The notes under the pieces are model-generated. The model had not been told where the DNA came from. It was given only the letters and a program-made list of their open reading frames with translations, and ran no database searches. A stretch of 6,906 nt of DNA, taken from NCBI GenBank assembly GCA_949286815.1, contig CASEEB010000326.1:1-6906 (forward strand), given 5' to 3'. A program made the position numbers and the translations under genes. Source of the stretch: an uncultured Eubacteriales bacterium. GTDB lineage: Bacteria > Bacillota > Clostridia > Oscillospirales > CAG-272. Positions 1 through 5,510 of the stretch are shown here, piece by piece. The first letter of the stretch is position 1; each line of letters opens with the position of its first letter.

Positions 1-199
1 TGAAATTCCGCTGCGTTATTTGAGAGAGTGTGCTTCAATCTGCAAATATTGTTTTATTACTATGTTAGAGTTTTTTAAAGTATACAAGTAAGCACAGCTT
101 TCTATATTCAGTTGGGCACAGACATCTACTCTTCTGCTGCTTTATTCGGGATGAAGTCCGCAAGTTCTTGTCAATTTCGTAATAAGGTGAAAATCTTCA
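1..199. other. Gene-free left edge, no recognisable content
   Basis: No convincing coding region was found on either strand. On the minus strand the stretch at about 127-162 reads LADFIPNKAAEE followed by a stop. That looks like a protein C-terminus but is not in frame with the recombinase remnant to its right, so it may be a frameshifted tail or chance. The region is probably decayed mobile-element DNA continuous with the remnant at 200-475. Confidence 0.4.
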
Positions 200-475
200 T
201 ACAAGATCCGGCTGCTTTGTTTTTACTGTGTGTGGATTTTTGATGTCCACAGTGACAGAGATTGTGCTGTGTCCAAGTCATGCTTGGATTTTTTTCATTT
301 CTTCGTTATTGGACAGCATGAGGGTTGCGCAGGAGTGGCAAAGATCGTGGAAGCCATCCGCAAAAATTCTGTACACAGCATGTAATATGATATTCAATCT
401 ATTTACTTCACGCTGTATACAAATAAAATTACAGCCAAAATATCTGTAAGGACAGTCAAATTGGGCTAAGCCCCG
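200..475 (-). pseudogene. Tyrosine recombinase (phage/ICE integrase) C-terminal remnant
   Basis: Reading the minus strand in one frame gives FHDLCHSCATLMLSNNEEMK, then KIQA, a TGA stop (278-280), and LGHSTISVTVDI. This matches the C-terminal catalytic block of tyrosine recombinases of integrative elements, usually FHDLRHSCATLM...IQ.WLGHS.ISTT.DIY. The arginine of the HxxR box is Cys (codon 338-340), the tryptophan before LGHS is the stop, and the catalytic tyrosine expected after DI is Lys (239-241). The open frame extends upstream to a stop at 476-478, with only vague similarity (ICI...NRL) to the preceding integrase segment; the N-terminal domains are absent. The conserved pattern is seen directly and the family assignment rests on those motifs. 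It cannot encode an active recombinase and is probably the scar of a lost mobile element. Confidence 0.82.
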
Positions 476-528
476 TCATTCAACGTTTTCAAGGGAGATT
501 GTACCTCCCCACTGAAAAAATCAAGTGG
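463..528. repeat. Cluster of three short inverted repeats
   Basis: Three small dyads lie within 66 bases between the recombinase remnant and the stop of the XRE gene: GGGCT/AGCCC (463-473), GGGAG/CTCCC (493-497 and 505-509) and CCACT/AGTGG (509-513 and 524-528). They lie just downstream of the minus-strand XRE gene and could act as a weak terminator, but none has a clean T-tract. They may instead be the edge of the former mobile element. Confidence 0.35.
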
Positions 529-546
529 CAAGACATCTTAATTTAG

Positions 547-1566
547 TTATATTGCGGCAAATTGTTCGGTTCGTTTATCGGTACGACGATATATATATTC
601 ATCATCTCCGCAACCTTGTAATACAATCTCATCGTCGCTGTAACGTTTTACGCACCACATAAGCCCCTTACCCGTTTCAAGGCACTTTCCAAGCTCACAT
701 TGATCGGTCGGTATGTTAATTTCTCTGTATTCATATGAAAAATCACACGTAAATCCGCACCACTTCTCGCTGTTATCTTTGTAATTGCGTATTCTGAAAA
801 ACTGACCGCCGCCAAAAACACCGAGATCAAATACAATATTGTAGGACGCTCCGCAATAAATGTCCACATCCTTTGGCTTTATTGAAAAAATATATTCTGT
901 CCTACCCGTACACAGAAAAAAGTTAAACCGACACCGATCCGCATGATAAGAGTCCGCCATTCTCCACAGAGTAAGGCATTTCGGAATGCCCGCCGCTTTA
1001 ACAGTCGGAAGCGGCGCGCCGCTATGATCGACAATAAACGTCTCCAATCTGCGCATAGTTTTTTTCAGTTCCGGATCATATTCCGCGCCAAGCTGCGGAG
1101 GCATTCTTTCACTGTTGGAAATAGCCGTGTGCGGGCTGCTGTCTTCAAGAAAATAAGCATACTCGGTTTTATTTTCAAGTTGATCTCTTTCGCAGACCGC
1201 TACCAAACGCTTTTTGTTTTCATAGCCCTTATACAGCTTTGTTCCCAAAATATTTTTATCGGATGAACAGTAAAAAACAAGCGCAAATTTTTCGGTTTCA
1301 ATAATCTCCGCATCGGAACCGCGATACACACCGCACCTGAAATATTCAACATCCGCGTCAAAAGTGCTGATACCGTCTTTCAGTATAGAATCTGTGGTCA
1401 CCGAAAATACCTTGCTTATCAATACTATTTTCGCTATCTCGGGATAAGTCTGATCAAGCTCCCAGCGGGAAACCGTTTGTCTTGTCGTGCCGAGCTTTTC
1501 CGCAAAATCTTCCTGGGAAAGCCCGTGCTCTATTCTTATTTGCTGTATTCTTTGTCCGAGAGTCAT
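547..1566 (-). CDS. XRE-family HTH transcriptional regulator with large unknown C-terminal region
   Basis: The protein has 339 residues. Residues about 4-60 form a Cro/CI-type helix-turn-helix: LGQRIQQIRIEHGLSQEDFA carries the first helices, and TTRQTVSRWE (27-36) is the recognition helix with the usual W-E after it. The DNA-binding assignment is secure. Residues about 66-339 do not match a family I can name; they contain several cysteines (for example C78, RCR and WCGFTC segments) and aromatic-rich stretches, and could be a ligand- or protein-sensing domain. ATG at 1564-1566 is chosen because GGAGG (1574-1578) lies 7 bases upstream. A sigma-A-like promoter lies further upstream, and a long palindrome lies beyond that. 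It sits next to the dead integrase, so it may be a surviving regulator of that element, or an unrelated host gene. Its targets are unknown; autoregulation is plausible by family habit. Confidence 0.9.
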   Translation of the reverse strand: MTLGQRIQQIRIEHGLSQEDFAEKLGTTRQTVSRWELDQTYPEIAKIVLISKVFSVTTDSILKDGISTFDADVEYFRCGVYRGSDAEIIETEKFALVFYCSSDKNILGTKLYKGYENKKRLVAVCERDQLENKTEYAYFLEDSSPHTAISNSERMPPQLGAEYDPELKKTMRRLETFIVDHSGAPLPTVKAAGIPKCLTLWRMADSYHADRCRFNFFLCTGRTEYIFSIKPKDVDIYCGASYNIVFDLGVFGGGQFFRIRNYKDNSEKWCGFTCDFSYEYREINIPTDQCELGKCLETGKGLMWCVKRYSDDEIVLQGCGDDEYIYRRTDKRTEQFAAI

Positions 1567-1595
1567 AATAACACCTCCTTTATTTGTTTGATTAT

Positions 1596-1624
1596 ATTAT
1601 AACTTATTTATACGTAAATGTCTA
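1596..1624 (-). promoter_or_regulatory. Sigma-A-type promoter of the XRE regulator
   Basis: On the minus strand TAGACA (1619-1624) and TATAAT (1596-1601) are separated by exactly 17 bases. The -10 is perfect and the -35 differs at one position from TTGACA. A second overlapping TATAAT lies 5 bases further downstream (1591-1596). Transcription would start near 1589, giving a short leader that carries the GGAGG at 1574-1578. Confidence 0.65.
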
Positions 1625-1641
1625 CCAAACAAACTTGGAAA

Positions 1642-1664
1642 TTTGTCACACGGCGCGTGACAAA
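1642..1664. promoter_or_regulatory. 23-bp palindrome, candidate operator
   Basis: Arms TTTGTCAC (1642-1649) and GTGACAAA (1657-1664) are perfect 8-base inverted repeats around a GC-rich 7-base centre that is itself mostly symmetric (one mismatching pair). It lies 17 bases upstream of the -35 of the XRE gene and 113 bases downstream of the stop of the preceding gene. The GC-rich dyad in AT-rich surroundings suits a binding site for a dimeric regulator. It could instead be the stem of a terminator for the 1778-2236 gene, but the minus-strand tail (AATTTCC) is a poor T-tract. Confidence 0.5.
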
Positions 1665-1777
1665 ATTGCAATACCTCTGTCATTGCTGGATACAGCTGTT
1701 CTAAGCTTCTAACATATAATAGTATCTTTACTACATCAAAGATAAGTAAATACTGTACCTGTTTTTCACCTACAGAA

Positions 1778-2236
1778 TTACTTATCAACACTCCAAGATT
1801 TAAACAAAATTCTTTGCCGGTTTCTCAGTTTTCTTAATTTTATAACTGTTTTTTCGAATTCATCATAGTGTCCGCCGGGAACAATATTATCCGCTCGCTT
1901 GCGGTCTATAATCGGTTTTAATTTTTCAAATTCCCGAATATAATACGCTCCGCCTAAACGATTGAGGATCCTGATTGAATTTATTCCCGTATTTATTCCT
2001 AAAGAAAACCTTTCAAGCTTAGCCAAATATACCGTCAATTTATTCCACTCTTCTCCATGAAATTTAATTTCCGGCATAGGATAAGGATACGTGGTCAAAT
2101 CCGTGAAAACATCATTTTGCAACTCGTTATACGCTACTAAGGTTGCCTCTTTTTTCTGTCGTAAAGATTCCTTGGAATATTGAAAAAGAGAAAGAAGAAA
2201 TGCCAATATCGAAATAACTAAAGCTATAACTTCCAT
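1778..2236 (-). CDS. Small membrane-anchored protein, DUF4760-like, function unknown
   Basis: The 152-residue protein begins with an N-terminal hydrophobic segment (about residues 3-19, VIALVISILAFLLSLF), then a basic linker (KESLRQKKEA) and a helical, probably cytoplasmic, domain. LAKLERFSLGINTGI followed by a Y-Y-x-R-E-F stretch resembles the helical core of DUF4760-type proteins, in which a leucine/glutamate motif precedes a short glycine-asparagine turn; this is similarity by eye only. The C-terminus is strongly basic. ATG at 2234-2236 is supported by AGAGG (2244-2248) 7 bases upstream. A consensus promoter at 2416-2444 would give it a leader of about 170 bases. Proteins of this type are often found among accessory genes, but nothing here fixes a role. 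Confidence 0.75.
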   Translation of the reverse strand: MEVIALVISILAFLLSLFQYSKESLRQKKEATLVAYNELQNDVFTDLTTYPYPMPEIKFHGEEWNKLTVYLAKLERFSLGINTGINSIRILNRLGGAYYIREFEKLKPIIDRKRADNIVPGGHYDEFEKTVIKLRKLRNRQRILFKSWSVDK

Positions 2237-2415
2237 ATTTTTTCCTCTGTTATATTTAAATTTTTTGAAATCACTTTCCCATATTTTAAATTTTCGTTAC
2301 CGTACTTACTGAAATAATACATAAAACTATATTAGGTATATGTTGTGGCAATAAAAAGTACTGAGTAAAATCGTCATTAAAAGCATTTGCACGAAAAAAA
2401 TTATTTCTACGATAT

Positions 2416-2444
2416 ATTATATCAAAATATGGAAATATTGTCAA
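2416..2444 (-). promoter_or_regulatory. Consensus sigma-A promoter for the DUF4760-like gene
   Basis: On the minus strand a perfect TTGACA (2439-2444) and a perfect TATAAT (2416-2421) are separated by 17 bases. Transcription would start near 2409 and run into the gene starting at 2236. It lies downstream of the QueD terminator, so the DUF4760-like gene is an independent unit. Confidence 0.75.
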
Positions 2445-2522
2445 TATATTTCGAAAATACGTCAATTAATTATAATATTTCTGAAATAATATTTATATCC
2501 GCTCTATTCCCTATTCAGATTT

Positions 2523-2567
2523 TAAAACTAAATCCCGCTCAACACCTTTTCGGTAAAGGGCGGGATT
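2523..2567 (-). terminator. Rho-independent terminator after the QueD-like gene
   Basis: The arms AATCCCGC (2531-2538) and GCGGGATT (2560-2567) pair perfectly over 8 bases, with a smaller CCTTT/AAAGG hairpin inside the loop. On the minus strand the stem is followed by TTTAGTTTT. It starts 37 bases after the stop of the QueD-like gene, where a terminator is expected. Confidence 0.75.
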
Positions 2568-2603
2568 ATTTATCATTCCGGATTGGAATTTATGTATTTG
2601 CGG

Positions 2604-3170
2604 TCAGTTCTTTTTATAGCCGCACTTAGGGCATATACCATCCTCGTTCAACGCAATTCCGCACCAAGGACAGCGGTCAATATTGTTATTCGTTTCAAAA
2701 TCCGCCGTAGCCGCATTTACACCGCTTGTAAATGTCAGCTTGGCAATATTCAGTTTATCTTTAAGCAGGTCATACACAATCTTAATCATTCCCTCTACAG
2801 TCATGGTTTCTTTGGTAACCACCAATCGGCAATCGGGATATGCCGTCGCAAGCTCTGTCTTAAATGCCTCGCCTTTCATTTTATTCTGCGGCGCGCCGTT
2901 CTTTATACCCTGCTTTTCATAAACATCAAGTATTGCGGGCAAAAGCGGGTCATCCTCCCTCAATATCAGAGCATGGTCGAAATTTTTAAGTACATTCCAT
3001 GCCGTTTTCTGTATTTCGTTGCAAGGAAATACCATGTTTACACCTTCGTTGACAGTATCCTCCACTTCAATCGTCAAAACTCCGGTATGACCGTGCAAAT
3101 ACTGTGCTTCACCTTTGAATCCATAAAATCTGTGTGCATACTGCAGTTCTATTGTTGTAATGCTTCTCAT
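2604..3170 (-). CDS. QueD/PTPS-like protein with C-terminal zinc ribbon
   Basis: The 188-residue protein belongs to the 6-pyruvoyl-tetrahydropterin synthase / 6-carboxytetrahydropterin synthase superfamily, whose members act on dihydroneopterin triphosphate in biopterin or queuosine/7-deazaguanine pathways. The zinc triad is visible: H13, H26 and H28 (LHGH). The Asp-His pair of the active site is D65-H66 and the pterin-anchoring glutamate is likely E126 (TVEG). The catalytic cysteine, normally four residues before HGH, is replaced by Ala (A22), so standard QueD or PTPS chemistry is doubtful. Residues 167-184 form a CxxC...CxxC zinc ribbon (CPWC, CPKC) not found in ordinary QueD. The start at 3168-3170 is preferred to the longer frame up to 3233 because GGAGG sits 9 bases upstream and the family N-terminus begins here. 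No queC, queE or folE is in the window. Superfamily is secure; reaction is not. Confidence 0.85.
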   Translation of the reverse strand: MRSITTIELQYAHRFYGFKGEAQYLHGHTGVLTIEVEDTVNEGVNMVFPCNEIQKTAWNVLKNFDHALILREDDPLLPAILDVYEKQGIKNGAPQNKMKGEAFKTELATAYPDCRLVVTKETMTVEGMIKIVYDLLKDKLNIAKLTFTSGVNAATADFETNNNIDRCPWCGIALNEDGICPKCGYKKN

Positions 3171-3179
3171 AACTAAAAT

Positions 3180-3184
3180 CCTCC
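3180..3184 (-). promoter_or_regulatory. Ribosome binding site fixing the QueD-like start
   Basis: GGAGG on the minus strand, 9 bases from the ATG at 3168-3170. It rules out the upstream in-frame extension, which would place the site inside the coding region. Confidence 0.8.
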
Positions 3185-3195
3185 ATATATATTTG

Positions 3196-3219
3196 AATAA
3201 AATCTGAGTGCAACTCAGA
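3196..3219 (-). terminator. Perfect hairpin with T-rich tail between Fur-like and QueD-like genes
   Basis: TCTGAGT (3203-3209) and ACTCAGA (3213-3219) form a perfect 7-bp stem with a 3-base loop; on the minus strand the stem is followed by TTTTATT. This fits a modest intrinsic terminator after the Fur-like gene. It lies just 12 bases upstream of the QueD GGAGG, so it could also be an attenuator or an operator controlling the QueD-like gene. Confidence 0.5.
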
Positions 3220-3282
3220 CAATTCTTTCTCACTTAAATTTGCAAATCCAAAGAGGCTGTTTTATTTGCGTCAATGTTTTTA

Positions 3283-3333
3283 ACTTTACCGATTGTGAGT
3301 ATAGGACATTGTTTTCCCTGCACTTTACCGATT
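3283..3333. repeat. 12-bp direct repeat ACTTTACCGATT, two copies
   Basis: Identical 12-base copies lie at 3283-3294 and 3322-3333, 39 bases apart start to start, in the gap between the Fur-like and QueD-like genes. The spacing is close to four helical turns minus a little, so it could be a pair of regulator sites, or a remnant of a duplicated segment. Confidence 0.45.
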
Positions 3334-3378
3334 AGGTGCCTTTCTAAAAATCGTGTAATTAACTTTTTACGATAAAGT

Positions 3379-3765
3379 TTAAAATTTCTTCTGGCAATCA
3401 GGGCAGATTCCGGAAAACATAATACTGTGTCCGGTAAAAACGAACCCATGACCGTCCCTTATATTATTCTCCAACCCCAGCATAAACGGCATGTCCACAT
3501 CGAAAATGTGCCCGCATTTCTGACACTTGACATGATAGTGTTCAATGCAAATATGATCGTACCTATCCGGTCCTCCCGGCACCTCGACTTTTCGTATTTT
3601 ACCTTCTTCGCTTAACCGTCCCAAATTACGATAAACCGTTCCTCTTCCAATGCTGGGATATTCCTTTGCGATCTCCTCATATATTTCCTCAGCGGTCGCA
3701 TGGTCATTTAACCGATTTACCGCATCCAAAACCAAGTCACACTGAATGGTCTTGCGCTGTATCAT
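3379..3765 (-). CDS. Fur-family metal-dependent repressor, PerR-like
   Basis: The 128-residue protein has an N-terminal winged helix (about 1-65; recognition helix near GRGTVYRNLGRL, 40-51) and a C-terminal dimerisation/metal domain. Structural zinc cysteines are C81/C84 (CQKC) and C121/C124 (CPDC). Candidate regulatory-metal ligands align with Bacillus PerR: H22 (PerR H37), D70 (D85), H76 and H78 (H91, H93) and D89 (D104). An Asp rather than Glu at the last site favours a PerR-like peroxide sensor over an iron-sensing Fur, but this is inference. The N-terminus is about 15 residues shorter than Bacillus PerR. ATG at 3763-3765 is preferred because GAGGT (3771-3775) precedes it; a TTG four codons earlier would overlap that site. 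Its own consensus promoter lies upstream, divergent from ibrA. Confidence 0.9.
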   Translation of the reverse strand: MIQRKTIQCDLVLDAVNRLNDHATAEEIYEEIAKEYPSIGRGTVYRNLGRLSEEGKIRKVEVPGGPDRYDHICIEHYHVKCQKCGHIFDVDMPFMLGLENNIRDGHGFVFTGHSIMFSGICPDCQKKF

Positions 3766-3801
3766 TTCACACCTCAATACTATTATTTTGTCCTTAATGA
3801 G

Positions 3802-3830
3802 ATTATATCATAATAAGAGCTATATGTCAA
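3802..3830 (-). promoter_or_regulatory. Consensus promoter of the Fur/PerR-like gene with possible operator
   Basis: On the minus strand a perfect TTGACA (3825-3830) and a perfect TATAAT (3802-3807) are separated by 17 bases. The -10 region reads TTATTATGATATAAT (3802-3816), which matches the PerR box consensus TTATAATNATTATAA at 9 of 14 fixed positions, so autoregulation is plausible but weakly supported in this AT-rich DNA. Confidence 0.7.
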
Positions 3831-3945
3831 GAGGGTTTTTATATTTTTTGTATTATTATTTTTATTATTAATTGTTATCCTCGGTCGAATATTATCCAAA
3901 TTTTAGATATATATAAATAAATTGCTAAAAAATGTATTATATGGA

Positions 3946-3974
3946 TTGATAAACCGGCATAATTGTGTTATAAT
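3946..3974 (+). promoter_or_regulatory. Sigma-A-type promoter upstream of ibrA
   Basis: TTGATA (3946-3951) and a perfect TATAAT (3969-3974) are separated by 17 bases. The -10 ends only 13 bases before the TTG at 3988, and the GAGG (3976-3979) lies between the -10 and the expected start of transcription near 3981. Either translation starts downstream or another promoter (for example with the TATTAT at 3935-3940 as its -10) is used. Confidence 0.6.
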
Positions 3975-3987
3975 TGAGGTGTAATAT

Positions 3988-5361
3988 TTGAAAGATTGTT
4001 TATTCAGTCAAAACTCAAAAAGGACATGGTTTAAGAAAATGTACATGATGAGACAATATACCGGGATAAACGTGTATGACGCGCTGCAAAAAAGACTGAA
4101 GTTTATATTTCAGGAATTTGACAATATCTTTGTTTCGTTTTCAGGAGGCAAGGACAGCGGATTGCTTTTGAATCTGACTCTTGATTTTCAGAAAAAATAT
4201 TACCCCAATAAAAAAATAGGAGTGTTCCATCAGGATTTTGAGGCGCAATACACCGTAACTACCGAATATGTCGAAAGGACTTTTGAACGCATAAAAAACG
4301 ACGTAGAACCGTATTGGATATGCCTCCCGATGGCTGTCCGGACAGCGCTGAGCAGCTATCAGATGTACTGGCATCCATGGGATGACAGCAAAGAAAGCGC
4401 CTGGTGCAGACCGATGCCAAAGCATCCTTATGTAATCAATCTGCGGAATAATCCGATATTGACATACAGATACAAGATGCATCAGGAAGACCTTGCGAAA
4501 CAATTCGGAAGATGGTATCGCATGGCGCACAACGGCAAAAAAACCATATGCCTGCTTGGTATACGGGCGGACGAATCCCTTCAGCGATACAGCGGATTTA
4601 TCAACAAAAAGTACGGATACAACGGAGAATGTTGGATAAGCAGGCAATTCAAGGATGTATGGGCTGCTTCTCCCATGTATGACTGGTCTTACCGTGACGT
4701 ATGGCATGCATACGCCATGTTCGGATACGATTATAACAGGCTCTACGACCTGTATTATATGGCGGGGCTGAAGCCAAATCAAATGCGTGTTGCTTCCCCG
4801 TTCAACGACTACGCAAAGGACAGCCTGAACCTTTACCGGGTCATTGACCCGGAGATGTGGTCAAAGCTTGTAGGTAGAGTAAAAGGCGCTAATTTCGGCG
4901 CAATATACGGAAAAACCAAGGCTCTCGGATACCGAAATCTTACCCTGCCCGAAGGGCATACCTGGGAATCTTATACCAAGTTTTTACTCGACACACTGCC
5001 CCCGAGACTCAGAAGAAACTATATAGCAAAATTCAGAACCTCAATTGAATTCTGGCACAAGACAGGAGGAGGTCTTGAAGAACATGTAATACAGGAACTG
5101 ATAGACAAGGGATATAATATCAGACGGAACGGAATCTCAAACTACACCGTTATGAGAAACTCGCGCGTGATATTCCTTGACAAGATTCCGGATCATACCG
5201 ACGACATAAAATCCTCAAAAGACATACCGAGTTGGAAAAGAATGTGTTACTGCATTCTTAAAAACGACCACACATGCAGGTTCATGGGATTCGGACTTTC
5301 AAGAAAACAAAAAAAATATATAGATATACTGAAAATAAAATACAGTAAAGTAGGTGAATAG
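3988..5361 (+). CDS. ibrA: IbrA-like PAPS-reductase-family protein (DUF3440)
   Basis: The protein has up to 457 residues. The N-terminal half is an N-type ATP pyrophosphatase domain as in PAPS reductases: the PP-loop SGGKDSG is at 52-58, and GIRADESLQR at 191-200 is a hallmark of the family. The PAPS-reductase C-terminal ECGIHT motif is absent, so sulfate reduction is unlikely. The C-terminal half (about 250-457) is the DUF3440 region, with a conserved-looking cysteine cluster C420, C422, C430 in MCYCILKNDHTC. IbrA of E. coli ECOR-9 works with IbrB to activate eib genes; the chemistry is unknown. The start is uncertain: TTG at 3988 has GAGG 8 bases upstream, but ATG at 4039, 4045 or 4048 would match the usual family N-terminus, just before the NVYDALQKR helix. 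IbrB follows 149 bases downstream on the same strand. Confidence 0.9.
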   Translation: MKDCLFSQNSKRTWFKKMYMMRQYTGINVYDALQKRLKFIFQEFDNIFVSFSGGKDSGLLLNLTLDFQKKYYPNKKIGVFHQDFEAQYTVTTEYVERTFERIKNDVEPYWICLPMAVRTALSSYQMYWHPWDDSKESAWCRPMPKHPYVINLRNNPILTYRYKMHQEDLAKQFGRWYRMAHNGKKTICLLGIRADESLQRYSGFINKKYGYNGECWISRQFKDVWAASPMYDWSYRDVWHAYAMFGYDYNRLYDLYYMAGLKPNQMRVASPFNDYAKDSLNLYRVIDPEMWSKLVGRVKGANFGAIYGKTKALGYRNLTLPEGHTWESYTKFLLDTLPPRLRRNYIAKFRTSIEFWHKTGGGLEEHVIQELIDKGYNIRRNGISNYTVMRNSRVIFLDKIPDHTDDIKSSKDIPSWKRMCYCILKNDHTCRFMGFGLSRKQKKYIDILKIKYSKVGE

Positions 5362-5406
5362 CGTGAAAGTTATATTTCATCATCTCAGAACAGGTCGATT
5401 TCACGC
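5361..5406. repeat. 8-bp inverted repeat after ibrA stop
   Basis: GCGTGAAA (5361-5368, overlapping the last base of the ibrA stop) and TTTCACGC (5399-5406) are perfect inverted copies with 30 bases between them. In RNA this closes a stem in the ibrA-ibrB spacer. There is no T-tract after it, so it is unlikely to be a terminator; a stabilising or regulatory mRNA structure is possible. Confidence 0.55.
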
Positions 5407-5410
5407 ATAA
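5363..5410 (+). CDS. Possible 15-codon leader peptide
   Basis: GTG at 5363 opens a 15-residue frame (MKVIFHHLRTGRFHA) ending in TAA at 5408-5410. AGGTGA (5352-5357) lies 5 bases upstream, within the last codons of ibrA. Nearly the whole frame lies in the inverted repeat. It is too short to test by codon use and may be chance. Confidence 0.2.
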   Translation: MKVIFHHLRTGRFHA

Positions 5411-5417
5411 ATTTTCT

Positions 5418-5436
5418 AAAAAGCTTAATGCTTTTT
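5418..5436. terminator. AT-rich hairpin in ibrA-ibrB spacer
   Basis: AAAAAGC (5418-5424) and GCTTTTT (5430-5436) form a 7-bp stem with a 5-base loop, ending in a T-run. The stem has only two G-C pairs, so any termination would be partial; it could lower ibrB expression relative to ibrA. Confidence 0.3.
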
Positions 5437-5478
5437 GTTTCATTTTATAAAACCGAAAATTTTTAAAATTATATTTGA

Positions 5479-5497
5479 GCCGCCTTTGGCGGGCGGC
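5479..5497 (+). repeat. GC-rich hairpin just upstream of ibrB ribosome binding site
   Basis: CCGCC (5480-5484) and GGCGG (5488-5492) pair around a TTT loop, and GCCGCC (5479-5484) can instead pair with GGCGGC (5492-5497). The block is all but GC-only within otherwise AT-rich spacer and ends 2 bases before the GGAGG of ibrB. It could be a translation-modulating structure or a small repeated element. Confidence 0.5.
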
Positions 5498-5510
5498 ATG
5501 GAGGATTAAG

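Larger units (their letters stand above)
2237..2603. other. 367-bp gene-free AT-rich interval with promoter and terminator
   Basis: It holds the promoter of the DUF4760-like gene (2416-2444), its leader of about 170 bases, and the terminator of the QueD-like gene (2523-2567). The leader is very AT-rich. I see no riboswitch core or convincing small gene in it. Confidence 0.6.

Noticed and set aside
228..449. Plus-strand 73-codon frame
   Set aside because: It is antisense to the recombinase remnant, whose motifs are clear on the minus strand.
1597..1791. Minus-strand 64-codon frame starting GTG at 1791 and overlapping the end of the DUF4760-like gene
   Set aside because: It runs through the palindrome and ends at the -10 of the XRE promoter, has no convincing ribosome binding site and no recognisable domain.
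2583..3176. Plus-strand 197-codon frame
   Set aside because: It is the complement of the QueD-like gene, which has family motifs and a ribosome binding site.
3171..3378. preQ1 or other riboswitch before the QueD-like gene
   Set aside because: No preQ1-I type core with its A-rich tail could be found; only a simple hairpin and direct repeats are present.
3234..3449. Minus-strand 71-codon frame overlapping the Fur-like C-terminus
   Set aside because: Most of it lies in the gap with the direct repeats; no start signal or domain, and it overlaps the Fur-like gene in another frame.
4141..4782. Minus-strand 213-codon frame within ibrA
   Set aside because: It is the shadow of the IbrA coding frame, which carries SGGKDSG and GIRADES.
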